A stretch of DNA of 64,000 nucleotides from JAPPKS01 sp963667895 (GCA_965223985.1 OZ245030.1:2914001-2978000); one strand, 5' to 3'; numbered from the stretch's first letter, positions 23,809 to 34,273 are shown. Numbers and translations: made by a program. Notes: generated by a model from the letters alone, not told the origin.

Positions 23809-24630
23809 TCATGACGTGCACTCCCTCGAATGAACGACCTCCCCGATTAGGAACTTTTGGACACCTCCGGATTCATCTCGCAGCAGGAGCCCTCCATCAC
23901 GATCGATTCCCTCGTCTCTGCCTTCGATAATCTTTTCAGCCGTTTGAACTTGTACCCGACATCCAACCGTGGATGAGAGCGTGTTCGCCCTCTCGACGAT
24001 TGGCGCAACTTCGCCGCTTTTCAGGTGCAGGTAGTATTCTTCCAGACGATGCAAGATAGTCTGCGTCAGCGCAACGCGGGAGAACGTCCGCCCTTCTTCG
24101 ATGCGTAAGGACGTGGCGGACATCTGTAAATCCTGCGGAAAATCGGTCAGTATCGTGTTGACATTGACGCCGAATCCCATGACCAAAAAGGGTTGCCGAT
24201 CCCGATCGTATTCCAACTCTGTCAAGATACCACTCACTTTTTTCCCACCGATGACTACATCGTTGGGCCAGCGGAGTGTCGCAGTGAGAATTGTCAGTTC
24301 GTGTATTGCCGACGCAATTGCGACGGCACCGACGATACTGGGCAACCCAATCTGGTTTGCCAACAGCCGAAGCCGTAGAATGAGCGATGCGAGGATACTC
24401 GATCCAGGCGGGGCGTGCCACTGTCTTCCGTGGCGCCCGCGACCGGCGAACTGGCTTTCAGCGAGGATAAGCGTTCCCTCCGGCGCACCGTCTATGCCGC
24501 GCTTTCGCGCGAGATTATTTGTCGATTCAATCCGATCACAACTCTCAATCTCGTGCCCGAGGGTTTGGGTACGGAGTCCGTTGTGAATTTCACGAGCTGT
24601 CATTTTCATCGCTGGTAACCGTTTAGCCAA
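23809..24630 (-). CDS. birA: Biotin-[acetyl-CoA-carboxylase] ligase
   Basis: 273 residues of the catalytic type without the HTH repressor domain. Motifs: SQFAGRGRHGRQWHAPPGSSI (biotinyl-AMP loop), RWPNDVVIGGKKVSGIL and FLVMGFGVNVN. The enzyme joins biotin to carboxylase carrier lysines via biotinyl-5'-AMP. The C-terminal SH3-like domain is present (ending KFLIGEVVHSRECTS). Its stop lies close to the end of the PotD gene on the other strand. Confidence 0.92.
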   Translation of the reverse strand: MAKRLPAMKMTAREIHNGLRTQTLGHEIESCDRIESTNNLARKRGIDGAPEGTLILAESQFAGRGRHGRQWHAPPGSSILASLILRLRLLANQIGLPSIVGAVAIASAIHELTILTATLRWPNDVVIGGKKVSGILTELEYDRDRQPFLVMGFGVNVNTILTDFPQDLQMSATSLRIEEGRTFSRVALTQTILHRLEEYYLHLKSGEVAPIVERANTLSSTVGCRVQVQTAEKIIEGRDEGIDRDGGLLLRDESGGVQKFLIGEVVHSRECTS

Positions 24631-24651
24631 TATGTCGATTCGAGATTGGGG

Positions 24652-27507
24652 TTACGGCTTTGCGCCGAGTTGTCGTAATCGCCCTTCTGCCTCTGCTTTC
24701 CATTCCGAGGGGAGATTGAGCTTGAGGAACTTCTTCCATCGATCAATGGCTTGTTGGGTTTTGCCGGTGTACTCATACATTAAGGCGAGATTGTAGTTGG
24801 CGCTGGTGTCTTTGGGGTCCAACTGGAGCAAGCGTTCAAACTGTTCTGTCGCCGAGCCGAGTTGATTCAGGTGATAGAGGGTATTTCCGTAGTTGAGAAG
24901 CGTGGCTGCATGATCGGGTTCTAATTCGAGCGCTTTCTCCAAGGTTTCTTTGGCGCGACCGAAATCCAGCACATAACTACCGTAGAGATCGCCTAGCCGT
25001 TGATAGGAATCGACGGATTTTGGATCGATTGCGACCTCCGCTTCGTAGTGCTTGATGGCTTCCTTATATTTGTGTTCTCTCTCTGCAATCCCTCCAAGCT
25101 GGAAGGACACGTATTTATATGTCGGATTGAGTTCGCGGGTCATTTGGAAGACTTCTTTGGCTTTGTCACGCTGATCGAGATCCAGGTAGGTCATGCCGAG
25201 ATAGTAGTGGGCATCAGCGTTATTCGGTTCGAGGGCAATTACCTTTTTGAAATCTTCAGCAATCTGGCTGTAACGATAGAGCACGTCCCCAATCTGTTTG
25301 TATTGGCGGGTAATCAGTCCACGATAAAAGTATGCCGGTGCGTAATCGGATTTGAGCGCAATTGTCCTAGTGTACTCTTCGACGGCAATCGCCGCGTATT
25401 TGTCATAATCCTCCAATGTCCGGGCATGTCGATCCAACAGGCGGGCGTAGCGAAAATGCCAATCGTATCGGCTCTCGTCGTGTTGGTTGGCAAGCCCAAA
25501 GTGCACAATGGCTTTTTCAACATCCGATCGCTTTTCAAAGATTGCGGCGAGTTCATATTGCGCCGCTGGGTGATTGGGTTCGATTGCTAATCCCCGTTCA
25601 TAGACACGGACGACCTTATCCACATCACCCCGTTGAAGATAGATTGCTCCGACCCGCAGGAACGGGGCTGCACCTGATGCATCAAGCTGCATAGTCCTTT
25701 CATACCGGTCCACAGCATTGTCGATATCTCCCTTTTGTTCGTACAGCATGGCTGCTTGTAACTGTGCATCAACGTGATTTGAATCTAGACGCGCTGTTTC
25801 CAGGAAGGCGACGAGAGCGTCATCGGGGCGATTCAACTGAACGTGTGACAAGCCGGACAGATAATACGCATCGACGTTTGTTTGATCGTTGGCGATTAGT
25901 TTCTCCAGCGTGACCAACGCACTCTGCGGATTGTTCTGCTGCCGAAAAATTACCGCAGTTCTCATCAAGACATCTTGATAATGCGGGTCCAATTGGATTG
26001 CTTGAACGTAACGCTGAAGCGCGTTATCTAGATCCCCTTTCGCCTCGTAGCTGCGTCCGAGAATATAGGCCGCTTCGGTGTGTTCCGGATATATGAGGAG
26101 GAATTTGTTGAGCGGTTCGATTGCTCGATCGAACCGCTCGGCGTCGTAAGCGTTTTTGCCTTTATCAAGGAAATGGCGTTCCCGCTCCGGAGCTAGTTCT
26201 ATTGCGCGTCGATATGCCGTAGCCGCACCCTGGCGGTCTCCACGTTGGTAGTAGAGATTTCCCAATGACAGATAGGCGTCGAGAAAATCACCTGCCGGCA
26301 ACTCTGTTTTTAGGTGCGATTTTTCCTCTTCGATGAGTTCAATTGTTTTTTCGTAGAATTGGATCGCCGCGGTTGGGTTTCCGGCGACCGCTTCGACCTG
26401 TGCGTAATGGAAGTAACCGCGCGGATCCTCTGGATTTAGAGCCACCGCTCGATCCAGCAGCGATTTCGCATCATCTATTGCCATTTGCCCCGCAAAATAT
26501 GGCGCGAGCTGCTCAATGAAGTAATCCTTGTTCTTTGAATCAGCTTGGAGAGCCTGTCTATAGTGTTCAATTGCAAGTTCATGCTGATTATTGACATAGT
26601 AGATGTCGCCAAGCTGAAGGTGAGCCGGCGCATAGTCTGGCGCAATCGCGATCGCGCGACGATACAAATCGATTGCACCGTCTGGTTTGCCCTTTTGCGC
26701 GAAAATCACGCCGAGTTCGTACCAAACCTCCGCTGTGAAGGCTTGATATTTGGCGGCGTCGTTGTATGTCTTGAGCGAATCTGCGAAGCGATTTTCGCTG
26801 GCGAGCACCTGTCCGAGTTTGTAATATGCCGGGGCGAATTTCTCGTTGCGACGGATGGCTCTCTCAAAAGCTGCTCTTGCGGCGTTCAATTCTCCTCGTT
26901 TGAGAAAGACTGATCCCAACCCGTAGTAGGCATAAAACCGTTTGGGGTTGATTCCTAGCACCATCTGAAATGATTTGTACGCTTCATCGAGCTTGTGTTG
27001 CTGAAGATAAATTTCGCCCTGTTTATAGTAGGCTGGAAGATTCTTGGGGATCAATCGGATGCATGTTTCCATTTCCTGGAGCGCCTCTTCGTATCTCCCC
27101 TGTTGTTGGTAGACTCCCCCCAGGCTATAGTGTGCTAGAGGTAAATCTGCTTGGATGGAGATGGCACGTTGAAACTGCGTTTCGGCTTTTTCAAGAGAGC
27201 CGTCACCACCTTGAATCGCGTACGCATAACCCAATCCATAATACACATCGGCGTCTACGCCTTCAGCGGTGGCATCTGCCTCGTAAAGACGGATGAGGTC
27301 AGAGAGATACCCCTTCTCCCGCCATTTGTTGACCAAGCTGCGATGACGTTCTAATTTCTTATGGGCTGCGTTCAGAATCTCGGCGTAGTCTTTCTCCAAA
27401 GTTTCGCGCCATTTCTTGATGTTATCACCGAACGCCGATATCCCCCCTGCGTAAATCCAGGCGGATATTGCCAATAATCCTATCCAAGTGAGTTTAGATT
27501 TTTTCAT
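24652..27507 (-). CDS. Large periplasmic TPR-repeat protein
   Basis: 951 residues, nearly all tetratricopeptide repeats of about 34 residues (for example YYKQGEIYLQQHKLDEAYKS and AAYILGRSYEAKGDLDNALQ), roughly 20 or more copies. The N-terminus (KKSKLTWIGLLAISAWIYAGGISAFG) is a signal peptide or anchor. TPR arrays scaffold protein complexes; outer-membrane or export assemblies are likely but the partner is not shown. It lies 21 bases upstream of biotin ligase on the same strand. Confidence 0.9.
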   Translation of the reverse strand: MKKSKLTWIGLLAISAWIYAGGISAFGDNIKKWRETLEKDYAEILNAAHKKLERHRSLVNKWREKGYLSDLIRLYEADATAEGVDADVYYGLGYAYAIQGGDGSLEKAETQFQRAISIQADLPLAHYSLGGVYQQQGRYEEALQEMETCIRLIPKNLPAYYKQGEIYLQQHKLDEAYKSFQMVLGINPKRFYAYYGLGSVFLKRGELNAARAAFERAIRRNEKFAPAYYKLGQVLASENRFADSLKTYNDAAKYQAFTAEVWYELGVIFAQKGKPDGAIDLYRRAIAIAPDYAPAHLQLGDIYYVNNQHELAIEHYRQALQADSKNKDYFIEQLAPYFAGQMAIDDAKSLLDRAVALNPEDPRGYFHYAQVEAVAGNPTAAIQFYEKTIELIEEEKSHLKTELPAGDFLDAYLSLGNLYYQRGDRQGAATAYRRAIELAPERERHFLDKGKNAYDAERFDRAIEPLNKFLLIYPEHTEAAYILGRSYEAKGDLDNALQRYVQAIQLDPHYQDVLMRTAVIFRQQNNPQSALVTLEKLIANDQTNVDAYYLSGLSHVQLNRPDDALVAFLETARLDSNHVDAQLQAAMLYEQKGDIDNAVDRYERTMQLDASGAAPFLRVGAIYLQRGDVDKVVRVYERGLAIEPNHPAAQYELAAIFEKRSDVEKAIVHFGLANQHDESRYDWHFRYARLLDRHARTLEDYDKYAAIAVEEYTRTIALKSDYAPAYFYRGLITRQYKQIGDVLYRYSQIAEDFKKVIALEPNNADAHYYLGMTYLDLDQRDKAKEVFQMTRELNPTYKYVSFQLGGIAEREHKYKEAIKHYEAEVAIDPKSVDSYQRLGDLYGSYVLDFGRAKETLEKALELEPDHAATLLNYGNTLYHLNQLGSATEQFERLLQLDPKDTSANYNLALMYEYTGKTQQAIDRWKKFLKLNLPSEWKAEAEGRLRQLGAKP

Positions 27508-27957
27508 ACTTCATGTATTCCTTGTTGCGGGCTCTAAACTGCTAGCTCACTTTGCGCCGAATACTAAAACCATTTCTCTAAAATTCAAAAACATTGATGG
27601 CGTAGTCAAGTAAAAACACTTGTGGGGAGCGGAGCAAGATGCCTTGTCATCACGCAAAGTCGGCGGGGCAAGCGGATTCCTATCGCCCTCGCTATTTACT
27701 CGGTTGATCCACGCCTACGGAGATAAAGATAGTATAAGATACCATATTAGTTCAGAGGTTTCCATGACAGTTTTATCGTGGGCTTGCCGTTGCGGTGCGA
27801 CAACCAATGTGTCTGTATCCGCTACCTCAGAAACGGAGTACATCTTCCTCTTGACATCTTCGAAGGATAAAGTGTATCCTTGATTCAGATTTTCTTTCTA
27901 CCGTTCAAAGTCGTTATCCACCAATTTTACCGAGGTATTAGCGAAGGACTTGTAAAC
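27508..27957. other. Intergenic region, no gene seen
   Basis: 450 bases between the divergent TPR gene and the TAXI gene. Open frames here are short and lack Shine-Dalgarno sites. Apart from the promoter at 27851-27880 I see nothing. Confidence 0.6.
27851..27880 (+). promoter_or_regulatory. Probable promoter for TAXI-TRAP genes
   Basis: TTGACA (27851-27856), 18-bp spacer, TATCCT (27875-27880), about 75 bases upstream of the ATG at 27958. Confidence 0.55.
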
Positions 27958-28935
27958 ATGAATAATACGAGAAAATTGAGATGCCTGCGAGTTTTATTTG
28001 CGATTGCCGGGCTACTAGCTGTGTTGACGAGCGCCTCAGCCGAAAATCGTCAGTTTTTAAGTGTTGGGACAGCGCCTCCGGGAGGGGCGTTTTTCGTCGT
28101 AGGCAGCGCGATTGCGCAAGTTGTCAACGCGAATCAGGGAGACCGTCGCTGGATAGTGTCTGCAGAAGCAACGAAGGGTACGCAGGAAAATATCCGACGT
28201 TTGAGCAAAGGCGAGTTGGAATTTGCCCTAGCCAATGCCGCTATCTCCTACTTTGCCGTTCGCGGTGAAGGCGCATGGAAGCGGAAATACTCCATCCATA
28301 CGGTAATGACGCTTGCGCCGAATGTTGCGCTCTTCATTACTCCAAAACGCTCCGGTGTTAAGAAGATTGTAGATCTCAAGGGGAAGCGTGTGGTGGTCGG
28401 ACCAGCGGGCGCAGGTTTCGAGTATTTTCTGGAACCGATTCTGGCGGCTCACGGGGTGACGTATAAGGATTTCACGCCGCTCCATAACACGCAGTCGGGC
28501 GCCGTGGATCTGCTGGCTGACGGTTCCGCTGTCGCTGCCTTTCTGGGGGGAGCCGTTCCGACAGCATCAATTCTACAGGCATGTACCTCGCAGAGTATCT
28601 TTTTCATTCCTTTTGAAGAGGCGGCGAAGCAACGCTTGTTTGAAGATTACCCGTTCTTTAACGCTGCCACGATTCCTACAGCGACTTATCGAAACCAAAA
28701 CGAGCCGTTCAAGGGCATAAATGTCGGTGCGATGCACCTGATTACGCGGGCAGATGAGGATGAGGAAACGGTTTACCACTTCACCAAAATCCTCTACGAA
28801 CACCAAGCGGACGTTGCGGAAATCCATCCCGCAGGCAGAGCGATTAACCCCAAAAACGTCATTAAGCAGACCGGCACACCGTTCCATTCCGGCGCAATTC
28901 GCTACTACAAGGAACTCGGAATTTGGCCGGAGTAG
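27958..28935 (+). CDS. TAXI-family TRAP transporter substrate-binding protein
   Basis: 325 residues with a signal peptide (CLRVLFAIAGLLAVLTSASA) followed by the TAXI pattern FLSVGTAPPGGAFFVVGSAIAQVVN and later VVVGPAGAGFEYF. TAXI proteins bind small organic acids such as glutamate or 2-oxoglutarate in the periplasm. Start at ATG 27958, after GAAGGA. The fused permease follows 62 bases downstream. Confidence 0.92.
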   Translation: MNNTRKLRCLRVLFAIAGLLAVLTSASAENRQFLSVGTAPPGGAFFVVGSAIAQVVNANQGDRRWIVSAEATKGTQENIRRLSKGELEFALANAAISYFAVRGEGAWKRKYSIHTVMTLAPNVALFITPKRSGVKKIVDLKGKRVVVGPAGAGFEYFLEPILAAHGVTYKDFTPLHNTQSGAVDLLADGSAVAAFLGGAVPTASILQACTSQSIFFIPFEEAAKQRLFEDYPFFNAATIPTATYRNQNEPFKGINVGAMHLITRADEDEETVYHFTKILYEHQADVAEIHPAGRAINPKNVIKQTGTPFHSGAIRYYKELGIWPE

Positions 28936-28997
28936 GGTCTTTGCGAACTGAACCCTTGCCACGTTAGACGGTATTCTCAAGTTAAGTTTGTGAATAG

Positions 28998-30968
28998 ATG
29001 AACTTCCTCCAACAGATCCGCGGAATCCTTTTTCAAATCCTCGCCGCCCTTCTCAGTCTGTTTATCTTAGTTGAGGTCAATTCTCCTCACCTGCTGCCCC
29101 AATCCCAATTGGCAATATTTGGGATGTTGGGGACAGTCTTGGTGTTTCTAAAATACCCTATCCACCGCCGACTTGAAGGTAGGGTTTCATTCGGGGTTTT
29201 GGATTTTATCTTTGCTATCGCCACTGTGGTTAGCTTCGGCTATATTCTAGTTCAGACAGAGCCGATGTTTAAGTGGTTTTGGATTGACGGTCAGCCACTT
29301 GGGCAACGTGCAGGGGCAGAACGATTCGGAGATTACCTCATCGGATTCGTTGGTGTGCTTCTGGTTTTGGAAGCGACGCGACGTGCTATCGGTCTTGCTT
29401 TGCCGCTTCTTTCCTTGGTTTTTTTACTTTATGCGGGTTTTCGGTCGTCTATGCCCGTCTGGTTATTCCCTCACAAAGATCAACCCTTAGAACGCATTAT
29501 CAGCCATACTTTTTTGCAGAGCCAGGGCGTTTTTGGCATTGCCTTGAATGTCATGTTCAAGTATGTGTTTCTATTCGTTCTGTTTGGGACATTATTGGAA
29601 AAGACGGGAGCGACCGGATATATCATCGGTTTTGCAAGACGTCTGTTTGGCTCAAGTGCGGGCGGTGCTGCCAAGATTGCCGTCCTCAGCAGCGCGATGA
29701 TGGGGTCGCTCTCCGGCAGTGCGGTTGCCAATACGGCTACCACCGGTACGTTTACCATCCCACTGATGAAGAGCGTCGGCTTTAAACCTAGCGTCGCTGG
29801 CGGTGTAGAAGCTGCTGCTAGTTCAGGCGGTGCGTTGGTTCCACCGATTATGGGTGCGGGCGCTTACATGATGCTTGAGATTGTTCAACCGTCGGTAACC
29901 TATCTGGAAATCATCAGAGCCGCCCTGATTCCTGCTGTTCTCTACTACACGGCACTCCTGTTGATTGTCCACTTTTACGCCGGACGTGCAGGCGCAAGGG
30001 CAGAGGCGAGCGCGACATCAGGTGCGAAAGCCGGATCCGCCGAACTACCATTGGCAGAGTCAGGACGCGCTGCACCGATACAGGGATTCATCTTTTTCAC
30101 CGCGTTTATCTCGCTCATGGTTTTTCTGATCATCGGTTACACTCCATTTCGATCGGTCAGCTTGAGCTTGTTCTTGATTTTAATCTTGAGCGCGTTCAAT
30201 CAGCGAACTCGGGTCAGCATCCGGGGCGTCTTATCGGCAATGGAAAAGGCTGCACATGGCGGCGTTTCGCTGGTTGTGGCGGCGTCATGCGTGGGGTTAA
30301 TCCTCGGCGTTGTGACGCTGACTGACATTGGCAGAAATTTGGCGGGAGTCCTTTTGCCGCTTGCCAAAGACAATTTGATTCTCGGTTTGATGCTCTTGAT
30401 GGTCTCGACTATCATTATCGGGATGGGGCTGCCTTCGTCGGTGTGTTACCTGCTAATGGCGACCTTGGTCGGTCCGATATTGCGGGATTTGGGACTCGTA
30501 CCCCTTGCTGCACATCTGTTTATCTTTTATTTCGGCATGATGTCTATGGTGACACCACCGGTGGCTTTAGCGGCTTATACAGCGGCTGCAATTGCGGACG
30601 CGGGCATCATGCAAACGGCATTCGCCGCTTTCCGTTTTGCACTTGTGGGCTTCACTCTGCCTTACGCTTTCGTCTTGCGCCCGGAATTGTTGCTCTTATC
30701 TCCGGATGGAAGCACGCCGGGTTTCTTCGCTGTTGCGGCAAACGTCCTAATCACCGCTTTTGGCATTGTTCCGTTGGCTGCGAGTGTTTCCGGCTATTGG
30801 TTCGCACCACTTAATTTATGGCAACGGGCGATATTGCTCGGCACCGCAATAATCTTCTTTTTTACCTCCTTGGGTGGAGCCCAAAGCTGGTTGCAAGCGC
30901 TGGCAACTATCGTGGTCGTAGCCTTTGGTATTGTCAGTTGGCGCGCCAAGCTTTCAACAGGTGAGTAA
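28998..30968 (+). CDS. TRAP transporter fused 4TM/12TM permease
   Basis: 656 residues, highly hydrophobic, about 16-18 membrane segments. The small DctQ-like part is N-terminal (to about residue 160) and the large DctM-like part follows, with LSGSAVANTATTGTFTIPLMKSVGFKPSVAGGVEAAASSGGALVPPIMGAGAYMM typical of TAXI-type permeases. It imports the acid bound by the preceding protein using an ion gradient. A hydrophilic Ala-rich linker at about 333-360 splits the helices. Confidence 0.93.
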   Translation: MNFLQQIRGILFQILAALLSLFILVEVNSPHLLPQSQLAIFGMLGTVLVFLKYPIHRRLEGRVSFGVLDFIFAIATVVSFGYILVQTEPMFKWFWIDGQPLGQRAGAERFGDYLIGFVGVLLVLEATRRAIGLALPLLSLVFLLYAGFRSSMPVWLFPHKDQPLERIISHTFLQSQGVFGIALNVMFKYVFLFVLFGTLLEKTGATGYIIGFARRLFGSSAGGAAKIAVLSSAMMGSLSGSAVANTATTGTFTIPLMKSVGFKPSVAGGVEAAASSGGALVPPIMGAGAYMMLEIVQPSVTYLEIIRAALIPAVLYYTALLLIVHFYAGRAGARAEASATSGAKAGSAELPLAESGRAAPIQGFIFFTAFISLMVFLIIGYTPFRSVSLSLFLILILSAFNQRTRVSIRGVLSAMEKAAHGGVSLVVAASCVGLILGVVTLTDIGRNLAGVLLPLAKDNLILGLMLLMVSTIIIGMGLPSSVCYLLMATLVGPILRDLGLVPLAAHLFIFYFGMMSMVTPPVALAAYTAAAIADAGIMQTAFAAFRFALVGFTLPYAFVLRPELLLLSPDGSTPGFFAVAANVLITAFGIVPLAASVSGYWFAPLNLWQRAILLGTAIIFFFTSLGGAQSWLQALATIVVVAFGIVSWRAKLSTGE

Positions 30969-31049
30969 AAGAGCTGGGAGAGATAACCTCACGCGACAGG
31001 AGTCAAACCTTAATCGTCGATACTTGATGTTCAGTGGTCAGTAATCAAT

Positions 31050-32342
31050 ATGAAAATCGCTTATATTGCCGCAGGTGCCGCAGGCATGTATTGCGGCACC
31101 TGCATACATGATAATACACTCGCCGCAGCTTTGCGAGAGAAGGGGCACGAGGTTGCTCTCATCCCAACGTATACTCCCATTCGGACCGATGAGGTCGATG
31201 TCAGCATAGATCGCATCTTTTACGGCGGGATCAATGTATATCTCCAGCAGAAGTTAGCTCTATTCCGTCATACGCCTTGGCTGTTTGATCGATTATTCGA
31301 TACGCCTGCACTGTTGAATGGATTATCTCGTTTTAGTGCATCGACCAATGCTAAGGATTTGGGCGAGCTCACTGTTTCAGTGCTTCAGGGCGAAGATGGG
31401 CGACAGAAAAAGGAACTGACAAAACTCGTCAGATGGCTGAGAGATTCCTATCGCCCCGATATGGTTCAGCTTACCAACTCGATGTTTGTGGGGTTTGCGA
31501 AGGAGATAAAAAAGGAGCTGGCTGTACCTGTCGTTTGCGCCTTCCAGGGGGAGGATATCTTTTTGGAGGCACTCATCGAACCGTATAGATCCTGCTCGCT
31601 GGAACTGCTTCAGTCGCGGGTTTCAGATGTAGATGGGTTCATTGCGCCGTGTGAATACTATGCTGACTTTATGGCAAGCTATTTGAACATCCCTGTGGAG
31701 CGCATAAACGTTGTGAAGCTAGGTTTGAACCTCATTGGTCATGGAGTGAATCGAGAGCAGCCAATCAACGATGTGCCTTTTGTTGTCGGATACTTAGCGC
31801 GAATTTGTCCCGAAAAAGGGCTTCATCTACTGGTCGATGCATTTCACCAGCTAGCGCAGCGAGTGGGTGGAGATCGGATACGACTGAAGGTAGCTGGATA
31901 TCTGAGTAAGCGGGATAGGAATTATTTTGAGGAAATCGTTAAGCAAATTGAGACATGGGGATTGACGGAATCATTTGAACATTGGGGGGAGGTTGACCGC
32001 GGACAAAAGATTCAGTTTCTCAATGGTCTTCACGTATTGTCTGTACCTACAACGTACAAAGAATCGAAAGGGCTTTACGTCTTAGAAGCGCTTGCCAATG
32101 GAGTCCCGGTGGTGCAGCCGCGACACGGCACCTTCCCCGAATTGATAGGCGCGACGGGCGGTGGTATGTTGGTGGACGCTGAATCGCCTGATGCTATCGC
32201 AACGGGAATCCTTCAGTTAATGAACGATGAGAAATACCGAAAAGAATTGGGATATCGGGGAAAAGAAGCAGTACACAGAATGTTCAGCGATGATATCATG
32301 GCAGAGGCAACCTTGGCGGTCTATAGAGAGATTGCACGGTAG
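31050..32342 (+). CDS. GT4-type glycosyltransferase
   Basis: 430 residues, GT-B fold. The N-terminal YIAAGAAGMYCGTCIHDNTLAAALREKGHEVALIPTYTP is a glycogen-synthase-like nucleotide-sugar face. The C-terminal half contains VVGYLARICPEKGLHLLVDAF, SVPTTYKESKGLYVLEALANGVPVV and VDAESPDAIATGILQL, with the E-x7-E motif of GT4. It transfers a sugar from a nucleotide donor; acceptor unknown. No neighbouring glycan genes. Confidence 0.88.
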   Translation: MKIAYIAAGAAGMYCGTCIHDNTLAAALREKGHEVALIPTYTPIRTDEVDVSIDRIFYGGINVYLQQKLALFRHTPWLFDRLFDTPALLNGLSRFSASTNAKDLGELTVSVLQGEDGRQKKELTKLVRWLRDSYRPDMVQLTNSMFVGFAKEIKKELAVPVVCAFQGEDIFLEALIEPYRSCSLELLQSRVSDVDGFIAPCEYYADFMASYLNIPVERINVVKLGLNLIGHGVNREQPINDVPFVVGYLARICPEKGLHLLVDAFHQLAQRVGGDRIRLKVAGYLSKRDRNYFEEIVKQIETWGLTESFEHWGEVDRGQKIQFLNGLHVLSVPTTYKESKGLYVLEALANGVPVVQPRHGTFPELIGATGGGMLVDAESPDAIATGILQLMNDEKYRKELGYRGKEAVHRMFSDDIMAEATLAVYREIAR

Positions 32343-32521
32343 CCCAACTGTTTCGACACATCACCCATTACGATTCAAATCTCGTTCTAACCAATATTGA
32401 TTTGCCCCCACCGAGAAGGTCGATTTGAGCGGTAAATCGGTTGTATAGGCATATCTGAACAACGGCGGATTAGACATCTGAGTTTATCGAAGATGAGTCT
32501 AAACACTAGCACGATTGGTAA

Positions 32522-32869
32522 TTATTGGAATGATGAATAAATCTGATCCGTTTTTGCTGCCATGATGAAATCGTTGCGATGTAAGCCTCTAATCTTGTGT
32601 GTCCACCAAGTCGCCGTGACTTTGCCCCACTCTGTCAAGATTGCCGGGTGATGTCCTTCAGATTCCGCCATTTCGCCCACCTTGTTCGTAAACGCTAGCG
32701 CTTCCGCGAAATTAGAGAAGCGAAACATGTGCTCCAATCGCTTGATGTCTTCTCGCTCAATGAGGTGCCATTGGGGAATTTGCGGCTTAAGCTCGGTGAT
32801 TTCCTCTGCCGTGACGCGCGGTGCATCACGGCGGCAGGCGACACATTTTTCTTTTGTTAAGCTCGTCAT
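32522..32869 (-). CDS. phhB: Pterin-4a-carbinolamine dehydratase
   Basis: 115 residues with the family fold and the SEGHHPAILTEWGKVTATWWTHKIRGLHRNDFIMA block; EGHHP contains the catalytic His pair. It recycles 4a-hydroxytetrahydropterin made by aromatic amino acid hydroxylases. A CVACRRD stretch at the N-terminus is a short extension with a Cys pair. No hydroxylase is adjacent. Confidence 0.9.
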   Translation of the reverse strand: MTSLTKEKCVACRRDAPRVTAEEITELKPQIPQWHLIEREDIKRLEHMFRFSNFAEALAFTNKVGEMAESEGHHPAILTEWGKVTATWWTHKIRGLHRNDFIMAAKTDQIYSSFQ

Positions 32870-33134
32870 CGTGATTTGCCTCCGTCCATATCCGAATTGT
32901 AGGCATCAATTCGTGTCTTCGGTAGTACCCGAATCTCGAAAAAATGTCGTGCTCATATAGTCGATAGGGAATGTTATCACAATTTATCGTCGGATTCAAC
33001 AGAAACGCACCATTCTGCATTGGGGTGAATTTCGACATTTTTCCATTCACCGATTGTTCTCGAAACGGATTGTTGGGTTTGAACGTATATTTATTGCGAC
33101 CCCAAGCATTGAACGGAAGGAGTTGACGACCTCT

Positions 33135-33410
33135 ATGCCAGGAATCGAACCTCACTGCACAACGGTTAATCCATTGGTAGGGCTTTCTTCAGCAGCGATC
33201 TGCCTGTACAGCGCACTCGGCGTTTTTCGGGACAAAGACCTTTCTCCCCAAGCACAGGAATGGTTTCGTGCTCCTCGGTTGCATTACCGGCTTCGACGAT
33301 TTCCCGGATTATCCAAGGAAGAAATCGATCAGGGGATAGAAGAACTCATGAAAGTCGAACTATTACAGATGCGGTCTGAAGGTAAGCGACGGTTGTATCG
33401 ATTAAACTGA
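33135..33410 (+). CDS. Small winged-helix-like protein
   Basis: 91 residues if started at ATG 33135; a longer frame reaches 33054 without support. The C-terminus GLSKEEIDQGIEELMKVELLQMRSEGKRRLYRLN has the pattern of a winged-helix wing and recognition helix. It precedes maf by 24 bases. No family recognised. Confidence 0.5.
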   Translation: MPGIEPHCTTVNPLVGLSSAAICLYSALGVFRDKDLSPQAQEWFRAPRLHYRLRRFPGLSKEEIDQGIEELMKVELLQMRSEGKRRLYRLN

Positions 33411-33434
33411 AGTTCAGGAACTTGACCGTGTAAA

Positions 33435-34034
33435 ATGATTGAGAAATCAGGCTTACTCGAACACTTTCCCAAGATTGTGCTCGCTTCAGCGTCCCCACGG
33501 CGCGCGAACTTACTGAAACAGATTGGGCTTGAGTTCCAGATTTGTCCAAGCCGGGTCGATGAATCGGCAATCACTGACACATCACCCGATACAGCGGTGC
33601 AGGAACTTGCTCTGACAAAGGCTAAAGCCGTTGCGGGAAATCACATGAATGGGCTTGTTATCGGTGCGGACACCGTTGTTGTCATCAATCGGCGGGTAAT
33701 CGGCAAACCGGAGCACGCAGAACACGCAGTTGAGATTTTGACGCAATTGAGCGGAGTGTGCCATGAAGTGATGACTGGCGTCGCCTTGGTGGATCTCGAA
33801 CGACGGCGCGAGGTTGTGTGGCAGGAAAAAACCGTCGTTCAGTTTAGGAAATTACATCGTCGAGAGATACTGACGTATGTAAACAGTGGAGAAGCGGTGG
33901 ATAAGGCAGGCGCTTACGGTGTTCAAGGGAGAGCGGCTGCCTTTGTCGAACGGATCGAAGGCTGTTACTTCAACGTCGTGGGATTACCGCTGGCAAGTTT
34001 AGTTGAGCGGCTTTGGAATCTGGCGTCCCCATGA
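33435..34034 (+). CDS. maf: Maf-like nucleoside triphosphate pyrophosphatase
   Basis: 199 residues with KIVLASASPRRANLLKQIGLEFQICPSRVDES, LVIGADTVV and DKAGAYGVQGRAAAFVERIEGCYFNVVGLPL, the full Maf pattern. Maf proteins hydrolyse non-canonical or modified nucleoside triphosphates and are linked to division arrest. Confidence 0.94.
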   Translation: MIEKSGLLEHFPKIVLASASPRRANLLKQIGLEFQICPSRVDESAITDTSPDTAVQELALTKAKAVAGNHMNGLVIGADTVVVINRRVIGKPEHAEHAVEILTQLSGVCHEVMTGVALVDLERRREVVWQEKTVVQFRKLHRREILTYVNSGEAVDKAGAYGVQGRAAAFVERIEGCYFNVVGLPLASLVERLWNLASP

Positions 34035-34222
34035 CAAGTAGTCCTGTACGAAGCATGCGTTGGGACTCGCATCCGCTCATCAAAAATGGCTCTTAATCTG
34101 CCTCTGTTATCCTTCCCCTTATTCTTCCCGTTCTCTAATCCTGTCCCATGGGTTCTTGCCGTCAACTTTCACGACATCGTTCTTCCTACCCACGAGCTCC
34201 CGTGTTGCGCTTCCGCTTTTTC

Positions 34223-34251
34223 TTGCGCTTCATGTAGAGATCGGTTATAAT
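34223..34251 (+). promoter_or_regulatory. Sigma-70 promoter for rex and the heme block
   Basis: TTGCGC (34223-34228), 17-bp spacer, perfect TATAAT (34246-34251). Transcription should begin near 34258, which excludes the upstream in-frame ATG at 34250 as the rex start. Confidence 0.75.
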
Positions 34252-34273
34252 GTACCGATTTATTACCGTCTTG

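Noticed and set aside
27620..27883. Plus-strand open frame upstream of the TAXI gene
   Set aside because: No Shine-Dalgarno site and no recognisable composition; overlaps the promoter.
34250..34273. Longer start for Rex at 34250
   Set aside because: It lies inside the TATAAT promoter, upstream of the expected transcription start.
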